A stretch of DNA of 64,000 bases, from assembly GCA_002286715.1 (NCBI GenBank), contig NSJX01000005.1:219213-283212 (forward strand), read 5' to 3'. The first letter of the stretch is position 1, and the number at the start of each line of letters is the position of its first letter. Source of the stretch: Dentipellis sp. KUC8613 (Eukaryota; Basidiomycota; Agaricomycetes; Russulales; Hericiaceae). Shown one piece after another: positions 33,282 through 44,330 of this stretch. Under the pieces are notes generated by a model. It did no database searches. It saw only the letters and a list, made by a program, of their open reading frames with translations, and was not told where the DNA came from. The position numbers and the translations under genes were made by a program.

Positions 33282-35745
33282 TCAGACACCTCTTTTCACA
33301 GCCCTGATGTACAGAGGCATTGTCGCGCCCCCAGTATGGCTCCGCAGAAATGGGCGCGACACGATATACGACTTGATATAGAGATCGTCTGGGGGGAAAG
33401 CGAGGCGGAACTCGAAGGACCGAATGAGTGTGAAGAGCAACACCTTCATTCTACGGAGCACAGGTGTCAGAATTCCCTCCCATGCATGAATGCGAGACAT
33501 ACTCAATGACGGCGAAGCGGTACCCAATGCAAGCATGTGGGCCGGCGATGAACGTGAAGAGGTTGCTGAAGACGCTCGGGATCGCGTGCGCGGCTTCCGG
33601 GACATTCGTCCAGCGTTCAGGTCTGCAATAGGTTCACGAGTAATGAGCATGCATCCCTCAGTGTCATCATAAGACTCACTTGAATTCAAGTGCGTCATCA
33701 CCCCATAACTTTGTCGACTTGTTGATATGCCGGATCGGAATCGTGAGCCAGTCGCCTTTGCTTATCCTACGAAGGGGGGCTGAGCGCCGAGAAGCGTCGT
33801 AAATACGACACCGGACATACCTGAACTCCTTCCTTGTCACACCATCTCGACCCGTCACCGGCTCTTCCAGAGGGATGACGTCGTCCTCGGCCGCAACACG
33901 CGACGTGGCTGGCACGGGCGGATAGAGCCGCAGACTTTCCCGCACCACAGCGTCAAGGTAAGGCAGAGAATTCACCTCGTCCATCGTGGGGTTATCTGAT
34001 GGGTGACTGAGCACTTCATCCCGCAATTTAGTCTGGACGCGGGAGAAGCAAGCAAGCGCATAGAGGGCCCAGGTCGTGCCGGTACTGGACCGCCTTCAGT
34101 ACCGCTTTGCATTGGCATGCAGATACCCTCATACCTCGTAGTTTCATGTCCGGCAACGAGGAAAGTTGGAACCTCTGTGAATTTATCAGACAGGCAGCAA
34201 GACAGCCCACTGGATCGACGCACGCGAGAGAACGTCTTTGTCTTCCATTCTGTAGCTCTCCGGCAAGTCAGTGGCCATGTTCGCCCTGATGAGCAAGCTG
34301 AGCAGGTCGCGTCCTTGTACGTGCTCTTTTCCCACTGTCTTCGCGTCCCTGTGTTCAGCAAGCACAGCTGCTTTCTTTTGCGCAATGAGCCCGTTTCCGA
34401 TGCGACGCATAGTTGTCATAGCACGGGCGCGTTCACGTTGGCTCGCAGTTGGCTGAAAAAAGGGAGTAAAGGGAAGAACTGGATAAGTATGTCGACAAAA
34501 AGATCATAAAACATCACGAACAAGATGGCGTAAGATTGGGAAGAAGAGCTGCAGGTGCATAATTAAGCTTTCGGGATCGAAAGAAAAGACTTTGGCCACA
34601 GCCGCATTCAATTCGTTCGGATGGTCCTCAGAAGCATGCAGAGCATCGAAAGAGTAGTCGAAGCCTGTCATCAACCTGTGGTTAGTTCGTATGACCACTG
34701 GCTTAGATGGTAATTGACCTGCTAATCCGATTATGTCCAAAGTTACCTTGTTCAACCACGGGTAGACATCAACCTTCACCTGCGGCGGACTGCCGTCCCC
34801 CTTGACGCGATCAAGTAGGACATCTCTTAGCTGTGACACCTCTCATCAGATCGGACACAGTGATAAACGGAGTGGGACTACCTCGATGGACTTCTCCACC
34901 ATTGTTTCAGTCAGTTCACGAATCTGCGCTGGACCGAAAGCGGGGTTCTACCGTAGCTCAGCGTGAGATCGAATGGAGGTCGACCACAAGGGCACACTTA
35001 CCATCACCCTCCGCTACACGGCAAGATGAAGCACGTCAAAATTGACTGAATTCCAGCGGTAGGAAATACTCACTTGCTGCCGATGCTTAGCACCTACGCA
35101 ACCGTGAGCATGGGTAATATTTTTTAACTACTGATGCGACAGACCTTCTACAACAAGCAAGCCTATCGCCAGATTAAGACATTTATGGGTCGAAACCAAG
35201 CGTACAGATGAGTAGCACGCACCGTCCCCAGCGATTCCACCTAGAGTATAATTCAATTCATCTGGTTTTGGATATTTAGTCTGATTTGAAAGGATGTATT
35301 GCAATGCCTTGGTATCCGCAGTGAAGACTTCGAAGCTCTACTGACGCGTCAATAGCTGCAAAAAGGCCCAGCGTGATTACTTACGTTGAGGAATCCGCGA
35401 TAACTAAACGTATCGCCATACGTCTCAATGCACTCTTCGCCTTCAAGTTGAGCAATTGGTTCAAGGTTGGACGCAGTGTCAAAGCTTCCTGATAACCAGC
35501 TACGAGATTCAGGGCCTGGAAGGAAGCGTAGTGGGGAGGTATAAATGCGCGCAAGTCGGCAGAAAAGCTTGTATGCGATGCTAGTGGTCACCACTGCGGA
35601 AAGACCCGCTGCCGCAAGGGAAAGGGCTTTCAAGGCCGGTACAAGCACCCCTCTCAACTCAGGCATGCCAAGCTGTAGGATACAGGGTCCGAGTTCATCG
35701 ACAATTACCAGATAAGAACATACGAAAGCTCACCTGAATCGACAT
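33282..35745 (-). CDS. Cytochrome P450 monooxygenase
   Basis: This is a heme-thiolate monooxygenase, probably ER-anchored. All core motifs are visible: an N-terminal hydrophobic segment ([20 protein letters not shown]), the PGPE hinge, helix-[17 protein letters not shown], the ExxR motif [18 protein letters not shown], and the heme loop [15 protein letters not shown] with the cysteine ligand. About a dozen introns split the gene. The first exon is 12 nt (35745-35734, MSIQ) and an internal exon is also 12 nt (35013-35002, RRVM between HRQQ and NPAFGPAQ). An alternative start is the in-frame ATG before PELRGVL near 35666. Length is about 540-560 residues. I cannot assign a CYP family or substrate. 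No terpene synthase, polyketide synthase or other pathway gene lies beside it. Confidence 0.9.
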
Positions 35746-36380
35746 GTTGGGTCCCAAACAGTATTGAACGCAGGAGCTTCCGAGAGACTCGTGCTCGAAA
35801 ACTCGCTAGGGGACAAGTATCAGGCAGAGATGTTTCTGGCCGTGAATTGGGCGGGACCAGCAACGACCAATCAATATTGCTCTACGATGGCTCTACTTAT
35901 TGTGTGTTGCCCAGGGGCACTTCTAAAGTGCGCAGTCGGCCAGGGACGCGTGAGATTGAGAACGGGCCGACACGAGGTTGGGTGTCGTTGGGCTGTTTGA
36001 GCGTCAACGGAGCCAAATTGCGCGCTGCGGACCTGATGCGACGACTCTGTATCAGCTGACCTCCCAATTTCGCGGCCAAGTTGTCGGGTGGCAACGTGTG
36101 TAGACTACCGTCGATGCAATACAGTGCTCGACATGCAGAAATACGGTAGCAATGTTGTTGGCAATTTGCGAATGGTGAGTGGATGGAATCACGCTCCGAA
36201 CTTGCAGTCGGTTGCGGCCGAAGCCGCGGCCCGGTCCTCGATATGGCAATTACGAGCAACGATGCATGACGTCAGACCCCAGCGCCAGGTTCAAGTCACG
36301 GCGCGCGCACCTCCCGAGCTATACTTAAGGGCTCGTCGCGTCTCTCCCCGCCCTCGCCCACGTCTTCCCCCTCCCCTCAT
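35746..36380. promoter_or_regulatory. Divergent promoter region of P450 and glycogen debranching gene
   Basis: About 635 bp between divergent starts, with no supported gene. TATACTTAAGG near 36320 and a CT-rich tract just before 36381 could serve the debranching enzyme gene. Short frames lack motifs. Confidence 0.4.
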
Positions 36381-39300
36381 CATGACCCGCCCTTTAAAGA
36401 TCAATCCCATCGACGGGCATTCTAACGGCGCTGCGGGTGATCTTCACATCAGTTTTGCGTCGAACAAGGCGGCTTCTCCAGTTGACTCTACACATCCCAA
36501 GACGCCCGCCGATGAGGGCATCAGGTTCTTCGAGTCGGAGGTGACGAAAGATGAGGGGCCGATACGTGTCTATGAGCTGTCGCTTGATGCGGATGGCGGG
36601 CCTAGCAAAGACAAAAGCGTGCGCGGCGTGAACTATCAATGCTTGAATCTAACTGCTGATACTTGACATAGTATATTCGCCTTCCTCCAGCAACCACACC
36701 ATACGTACTTCGTGTATCGCTAGAGGCCGGAACACCCGCATCGAGGCATGGTGTGTTCAAGACCAACTTCCCGCTGGACGGCGGCGTGTACGATCGCAAC
36801 AAGTTCTGCGAGAGAAAGTATGCACGCCAAATCAGCTTCCAACTATTGGCCATCTCACACACTTAACAGGCTACCAACTGATTTCTCCAAGGCTATCCAG
36901 ATTGACCTGCCCATATCCCATGCCGGAGCTTTTGCTTACTGGGTGGAGTATGACGACCGCGATGCTCCGGGTGGGCGCACCAGAGGTCGCAAGGGTTATT
37001 TCAACATTGACCCATGCCTCAGCATCAAAGCGCGCACTCCCATACTGTCATCCGAGAAGAAGCCGCTTTCTATAGCGGATGGTGGTGCAGTCTTGAAGGA
37101 CGAATATGTCAACCTTCCTCTGTCCGGCATCTCCCTCATCAGCGTCATCTCCAAGTGGATGGGCCCCGTGTCCAACTGGCCGAAATTCTTCAAGGAGGCC
37201 AGCGACAGGGGATACAACATGCTGCACTGGGCTCCGTTGCAGACGCGCGGCGATAGCGACTCTCCCTACTCCATCCGCGACCAGCTTTCCTATGACCCCA
37301 GTGTTTTCGACGACAAGAGCGAGTATGAGAAGGACGGCGGCGTCGGGAAGATGGAAGAAATTCTCAAGACGGCAAGAGAGGATTACGGGTTGCTGAACGT
37401 TACCGATGTGGTCCTGAACCACACTGCCAACAACACTGACTGGCTGCAGGATCACCCGGAAGCTGGTCAGTCGGTTTCTGAACATGCGGTTCTCTCGCCC
37501 CTGCTCACCATCAGTATCTAGGCTTTAGCCCCGCAAACACCCCCCATCTACTCCCTGCGTTGGAGCTCGATGATGCTATCCTCGAGTTCTCTGCGACATT
37601 GAAGTCTAGAGGACTGCCAAGTTTTATTCGCTCAATAGAGGACGTCGACGCAGTAATGCGGGGCCTTGATGAATGCATCAAGGAGAAAAATCTGTGGCAA
37701 TTTTACGTGCTAGACGTCAAGCGGGAGAAGGAGGGCTTGCAGAAGATACTTCCAGGAGGAGAGACAAAGCCATGGGCGGGACCCTCTTTGAAGGGCAAGG
37801 CGCCCGCCGAAATTGCGGATGTGATTCGCGCACACGACCAAGGCAGCACCATCCAGGGACTTGGCAAATTTGCGAAACGCTATTGCCCACGGGTTGATCC
37901 TCTTGTCGCCGCTGGTATCATGCAGGCAGCCGAAGTCGAGGGCGACCCTGTGGAGATCTGGGGGCACATTGTAGATGTGATCAATCTCCCTTTATACCTC
38001 GAATGGGAGGCAGATCTTCGGATTGCGACGGAGCAGATTCGCAATAAGGTCATCCAGACCCATGTGGATAGCCATCCTGCGAAACCGGTGGAGATCACGC
38101 GAGAGTGAGTTCCGATTTGCGCAGCTTGAGATTGTACTCAGCTCTTTCTAGTTCGCCGCTTGTTGCATCATACTTTGTTCGCCTCCCTGGCGCCGAGAAG
38201 GACCCCCACAAGTACTCACTCGCCGTGAATGGATGGATTTGGGGTGCCAATCCGCTCTCGAACTTCGCTGCACTACCCTCAAAGGCGTACTTCCAGCGCA
38301 TCATCTTTGGCTGGGGCGACTGCGTCAAGCTCAATTACGGTAACTCCCGCGACGAGTCGCCTTTCCTGTGGGACCGTATGACCGACTACGTTTGCACCTT
38401 GGCACGCGCCTTCAACGGATTCCGATTGGATAACTGCCACTCTACTCCCCTCAATGTTGGCACCTACCTCCTCGACCGTGCTCGTGCGGTCAACCCCGAT
38501 CTTTATGTCGTTGCAGAGCTGTTCACAGGTTCCGAGGACATGGACACAATTTTCGTCAGCCAGCTCGGCATCAACAGTCTTGTGCGCGAGGCAGGTAACG
38601 CATGGGGGCCGAATAACCTGTCCCAGATCGTCTGGCGCGATGGTCTTGGGAAGCCGATCGGTAGCATGGATGGCGCCTGCCTCAGCTCCACTGGATACAT
38701 CTCCAGCCCGACGACTTCAGGCAAGGGACCGGTTCGCCCATGTATCATCAGCCCCGTGAGAGGGGCGCTCCCGCATGCTTTGCTTTACGACCAGACGCAC
38801 GACAACGAAGCAACGGCTAGCAAAATGACTGCTGAGCAGACGCTTTCCGTTGGGGCGATCGTTACGTTCTCATGGTCCGCCACGGGAAGTGTGAAGGGCT
38901 TCGATGAAGTTTATCCAAAGCTATTGGATCTGGTAGGTGAAAAGAGGCCGTATGAGCTCGTGGGTCTTGGTCCAGGTGAAGGCGCGATCGATGGCGAGTT
39001 CAGGACGACGGGTATTGCGCCCATTAAGCGACTTTTCAACAACCTCCACCGTGAGATGGTGTTGGGTGGCTTTGAGGAGGGTCACGTTCATCAAGAAAAT
39101 GACGTGAGTAATAAATTTATTCTGGCATAATGGTACATCTAACCGAATACAAATTCACAGTATCTAGTCCTGCATCGCGTGCAGCCGAATACGCAGAAAG
39201 GATATCTTCTTGTAGCGCATACGGCTTTCCCGAATACTAGAGGGTCAAAGGACCGAGGCTTCAGTAAGTTGGGTACTCTCTAGACCATAAGTGGTCACTA

Positions 39301-41740
39301 ACTCTGTTGCAGTTGAGCCCATTCGCCTGCGCCGTTCTAAGGCCAAATTCCTTTTCGGTGCTGCGGCAGAGTTCATCCCGTTCAAAGAAGGCCAAGAAGT
39401 GCTCAGTGGGATACCTACCAAGCTGATCTCTCTGGCGCCCGTCGAACCCCGTTCGGGCAACGACCACGATGGACCGTACTCTGAAGTCGTGGTACCTGAC
39501 TACTTCCCTCCGGGCGCAGTGATGGTGTTTGAAACGCAGCTCGAAGGTCTTGACCCCGCTCTCGACCAGTTCTGTTCGTCTGGCGCAGAAGAGGCCTTCA
39601 AAGAACTTGATCTCGTTGACCTCAATGTTGCTCTCTTCAGGGCCGAGGCCGAAGAGCTGGACGCTACCCGTGGCGAGGTTGGCGCGTACAATATCCCAGG
39701 GTTCGGCAAGCTCACCTATTGCGGCCTGGAAGGTTGGATGCGTCCTCTTACCCCTGTCATCCAGCATAACGACCTTGGCCATCCTATTTGCGGGCATCTC
39801 AGAGATGGGACATGGGCTCTGGATTATATTCAGTCGCGCTTGGAGAAGCAAGTTTCGGATTTCCCTCGTCTCGCAGCGCCTGCCGCATGGTTCAAAGAAC
39901 GCTTTGATCGCGTGAAGGCCACCGTGCCATCCTACCTCCGCCCGAAGTACTTCGCTCTCATCATCTCGGAAGCGTACTCTGCGGCGCGACAAGGGGCAAT
40001 TGAACTGTGCTCAGAGTTCGTCACCAATGGACATGCCTTCACCCAGGACCTGGCCCTAGTTGCAGCGCAGATGCACGGTCGTGTACTGTCAGCATCGCTG
40101 GACTCCGGTGTGCCCACTCCATCCCTTGCTGCAGGCCTGCCGCATTTCGCCACCAACTGGGCACGGTGCTGGGGCCGTGATGTCTTCATATCGTTGCGCG
40201 GCCTGTTCCTCACCACCGGCAACTTCGGGTACGCGAAGACGCACATCCTGGCTTTTGCGTCTACACTGAAGCACGGCATGATCCCTAACTTGCTCGACTC
40301 TCTGCGCAATCCGAGGTACAACTCCCGCGATTCGCCCTGGTGGATGGTGCAGAACATCCAAGACTACGTCGAAATGGTTCCCGATGGGATCGCCATTCTC
40401 TCAGAGACCGTCAAGCGCCGGTTCCCGAAGGACGATACTTGGGTACCCTGGGACGACCCTCGCGCATACTCGGAGTCAAGCACCATCGCTGAGATAATTC
40501 AAGAGATCTTGCAGCGTCATGCCGATGGCATTTCATTCCGGGAGTACAACGCCGGACCGAACCTGGACATGCAGATGAGCGATGCTGGCTTCAACGTCGA
40601 CGTCAGGGTGGACTGGAAGACCGGCTTGTTGCTAGGTGGAAACAGCTCCAACTGCGGAACGTGGATGGACAAGATGGGCGAGTCTGCGAAAGCGGGCAAC
40701 AAAGGCCTCCCAGGAACACCGCGCGACGGAGCCCCGGTTGAGATCACCGGCTTGTTGAAGAGTGCGCTGCGATGGCTGGATGAGCTGTCCGCGAAGGGAA
40801 AGTTCCCCTTCACGGGCGTTGAGACCGAAGGTAAGGCTGTTCGTGTCGCCCGCGGGTCCGTCAGGCTGATTTTTTTCTTGACAGTCAACGGAACTCGCCG
40901 CCTTGTAACCTATAAGGAATGGGGTGCTCTCATTTCTGACTCTTTCGAGAAATGCTACTACGTTCCCAAGGGTGCGTGATCATCTTCGTACTATGCGACT
41001 CTGTCTGATTGAAACGCAGATGCATCCGAGGACTCCAAGTATAACTTGGATCCCAAACTCGTGAACCGTCGCGGCATCTACAAGGATGTCTACGGCTCCG
41101 GGTCTGGGCGCGAGTGGTCGGACTACCAATTCAGGCCAAACTTCCCTATTGCCATGACTGTAGCGCCCGAGCTCTTCGACCCCGAACATGCTCTGGGTGC
41201 CTTGAAACTCGCAGACGAGGTTCTCCGAGGGCCCCTCGGCATGAAGACGCTGGATCCCATCGACCTCCAATACCGCCCGTACTACGACAATGCGAATGAT
41301 TCGGATGATCCCGCTGTCGCCAAGGGAAGGAACTACCATAATGTAGGCGTCTTGTTTGGCCTGTATGGTTGAGTTCGCGGTCTCATCGTATCTTCCGCAG
41401 GGCCCTGAGTGGGGATGGCCGTTAGGATATTTCCTGCGCGCCTACCTATACTTCGATGTCAAAGTTGGCGAAGGGCAAAAGGTGAGTCTAGTGCATAACT
41501 TCGCTATGGTTTATTCTCAATATCTACTTCTTCTAGGACCGCCATCACACGCTGCACACCATTCACTCTCGCCTTCTTCCGTCGCGCGCATTCATCCGCA
41601 GCGACCCATGGGCCGGGCTGCCCGAGCTCACGAACAAGGACGGCGCGTTCTGCTATGACTCGTGCCGCACGCAAGCGTGGAGCGCCAGCACGCTGCTCGA
41701 TTGCCTGGAAGACGTGCACAAGTTATACACGCAACTTTAA
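36381..41740 (+). CDS. gdb1: Glycogen debranching enzyme (transferase plus 1,6-glucosidase)
   Basis: This bifunctional cytosolic enzyme moves maltosyl/maltotriosyl stubs (4-alpha-glucanotransferase, GH13-like) and then removes the branch glucose (amylo-1,6-glucosidase, GH133). The spliced protein is roughly 1,550 residues, as expected. The transferase half shows [31 protein letters not shown] and the likely catalytic triad in [17 protein letters not shown] and THDNEA. The glucosidase half shows [37 protein letters not shown] and [34 protein letters not shown] appears after an intron 58 nt long near 41342-41399. The last exons end [14 protein letters not shown], stop 41740. About ten introns of 50-60 nt are present. 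A candidate TATA lies upstream. No glycogen synthase or phosphorylase gene is nearby. Confidence 0.94.
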
Positions 41741-42242
41741 AGCTTTCTGTTTCCTCTCTCTCGCGACTTCAGCAAACGTACACGACTTTTCAATGTTTCC
41801 ACTAGAATTTGTCTGTCTCAACTGGATGTGTCTACGCCGTTTAGAGCACCTGTATACCTGTATTTTTACCACATTTACCATTCACGCACGGCTGTCCGCA
41901 ATATTATACCAACTTTGGACGATACAGGTACACCAGGGCGTGATCGTGTTGCGCGTGGCATGAGATCTGAGATCTCAGATATAAATACAACAACAAAGCA
42001 AATAAAGTACAGCAGGTGGGTATGGTATGTGACGGTGAGGCCGTGCCATGCACGCAGAGATCACGAAACGTTCTGGTCGCGCTGATGCATGATAGGTATC
42101 GATGGGAGAAGCCGCGGCCAGGGCTGGTGTGAACGCGAACGCGTCGCCGCACGGTGCAGGGGGCCAGGGTTATCTGATGGAAGGGGATGGGGAGTGCTTC
42201 TCGTCGCCCTCGGCCACGCGCACGGAGGGGCCCACGCGCGCC
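41741..42242. other. Convergent 3' region of gdb1 and sgf73
   Basis: About 500 bp where the two genes run towards each other. A 12 bp perfect palindrome CTGAGATCTCAG sits at 41967-41978. AT-rich polyadenylation-like sequence (AATAAA) occurs near 41998. No gene is supported. Confidence 0.45.
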
Positions 42243-43476
42243 TCAGGAGCCCACGGAGCCCAGGCGCGCGGCCGCGCCGGCCGAGGCGACGCTGGAGACG
42301 CCGCCCTTCATGAGCGCGCCGGCGAAGAGGTCGCGGCAGTTGCGGAGGCGCTCGCGGCGGACGACGAACCAGCTGCCGGCGTCGCAGGGCACGGCGAGCG
42401 GCACGGCGAGCAGGCCGCGGTCCGTCGCGAGGCGCACGCTCTTCGCCATGCTCTCGAGCTCCTCCTCCGAGTCGAGCTCCGCGAGGTTCTCGTTCGCGGC
42501 GTCGTCCGCGCCCGCCGCGCCCTTCGCGCCAGCGCCAGCGGCCCCTGCGCCGCTTGCGTTGGCGGCGGCGCCTGCGCCCGCGGTGGCGGCGGACTTCTTC
42601 TTCTTGCTGGTCGCCTTGAGCTGCTCGAGCTGGGCCTCGGCGCCGGGCTGGGAGAGGTCGATGCCCTTCTTCTTTGCGAACTCCTCGAGCTCGCGCTGCT
42701 TGCGCTCGCGCTTCTCGCGGTCCTTCTTCTCCTTGCGCTCCTTCTTGCTCTCGCGCTTGACGGGCTCGACGAAGTTGGGGTTGTTCGCGCGGTTCCAGTC
42801 GAGGAGGAGCTCGTCGTACGCCTTGGAGCGGCCCTGCACGGCGCGCTTCGCGCCCATCGAGTGCGACTTGCACGTGAGCGAGCGCGAGCACGGCAGGCTC
42901 TTGTCGTTGATCACGCCACACTGCTTGTCGAGGTCGACGGGGCCCTTGAAGCGGCCCTTGTTGACCTTGGGCGTGGGCTTCGCCTTCTTGGACTTGGGCG
43001 CGGCGGGGTCGGTCGGGTCGGGCTCGTCCGCCTTGCGCTTCTTGCCCTTGGCTGGGTGCGCGAGAACAGATGAGGCGGTCAGAGGGCAGGCAGAGACAGC
43101 GTGGGAGGAGATATACCGGTGTCATCGGCCTTGGACTTTGCACCCTTCTTTCCGAGGCGGATGATCCTGCACGTTTCTGTGGGTGGAGAGATTACGGCGG
43201 GTTACGTGCGGTGGCAGGCCCGGGAAACCCACCTGCGTGCTCGGCCGCTGCGCTGCGCAGTATGGGCTTTTCGCAGTCCTTGCACAGGACGATGCCGATG
43301 TCAGATGCGCTGCGGAGGGGGTCTGCGCCAAAGATCTTCATGTCGCGCGCGGAGAGCCATGATGTGGGCGGGGATGGGAGGGCGGTCGTGGGTGGCGAGG
43401 GAGGAGGAGGCGTCGAGGGGAGGTCGTCGAAGCTGAAGACGGGCGGGGATGGCGAAGGCTTGAGCTTGAGCGTCAT
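42243..43476 (-). CDS. sgf73: SAGA deubiquitinase-module subunit Sgf73 (ataxin-7)
   Basis: Sgf73 tethers the H2B deubiquitinase module to SAGA (family knowledge). ATG 43476 gives a Pro-rich N-terminus, then a C2HC finger-like region: [19 protein letters not shown] followed by C, completed across the intron near 43233-43178. Next come basic linkers ([20 protein letters not shown]) and the diagnostic SCA7 domain ([49 protein letters not shown]). A charged coiled coil ([20 protein letters not shown]) and an Ala/Gly-rich tail lead to the stop at 42243. GC content is distinctly higher than in most neighbours. This is codon bias from Ala, Gly and Arg residues and makes long spurious frames on both strands. 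About 370 residues. Confidence 0.9.
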
Positions 43477-44330
43477 GATGATGGTCAGTGGCAGAGTCGT
43501 AATCTCATCTTTGGCGCCTCTTCCTCGTCTGCTTATGTAACTCAGTCCATCTCTGTGCCCGCCTTCAAACGCGTGTCGCACGCCGCTGTGTTGCTGCTGC
43601 TTTTTTCTCTTTCAAGGGCTATGTGCTCTTCCCGGACCCAGTCGGTCAAAACGAGAGCATTTTAATGAAAATTAATTGTAGGGGGTATGGGACGGAACCG
43701 TGCCGCCGGGTCCGGCAGCTTTGCGGAAGATGCCGCGGCGCGCTGAATGGAATAGATTGCCGAGCGACGGAAGCAAAATTAATTGCAAAGAAGAAAGATG
43801 GACACAGCAACCAATGCATATGGCCGTCCGAGCCAGCTTCCTCCGTCTCGGTCTTCCACTGCAACCACCCGCCCATGGCCGAACGTCTGATGCTGCTGCT
43901 GCTGCAACACCACGCCTTACGTTGGTTCGTTGCACAGCGCAACAAGAGCAAGGCGACCGTGTACATCTCGCTGGCTATTTCGTAACCTGGAATATCTCGT
44001 GACAGACGGCCGTGCCGGGAGCCGCAAATGCTGGGAAGATCGGTGGTCCATATCGCCGGGCTGACGCTGCCTTGGACGCAGATGTCGGACGAGCAGCTTA
44101 ATGGTGCGGACGAGTAGGGACCGCCGCAGCGCCGAAGAGCGTGTCATGAGCACAGAGAAAAACTGACGCTGCATCTAGCCCCGCTAAGCCGGCCTTGGAG
44201 GCTCTTCACCGCGGACCCTCGCGCGCGTTACGGCAGGGCGTGATCCTTCTGTCGTTGCCAATCACGCTCTCTCCTCCGTCTTGACGCTCTCTTCGCCCTC
44301 TGCAACACCTGCGCTCTCACACTCGCTTCA
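43477..44330. other. Divergent promoter region of sgf73 and FAD monooxygenase
   Basis: About 850 bp between divergent genes. A CCAAT box is visible in GCCAATCACG near 44257, about 70 bp upstream of the plus-strand start. A CTCTTCGCCCTC-rich stretch follows it. Frames of 70-120 codons here show no family features. Confidence 0.4.

Noticed and set aside
42061..43143. Very long open frames on both strands (323-360 residues) over sgf73
   Set aside because: They come from GC-rich Ala/Arg/Gly coding sequence of sgf73. Only the SCA7 frame shows conserved motifs and clean introns; the others are Arg- or Ala-monotonous.
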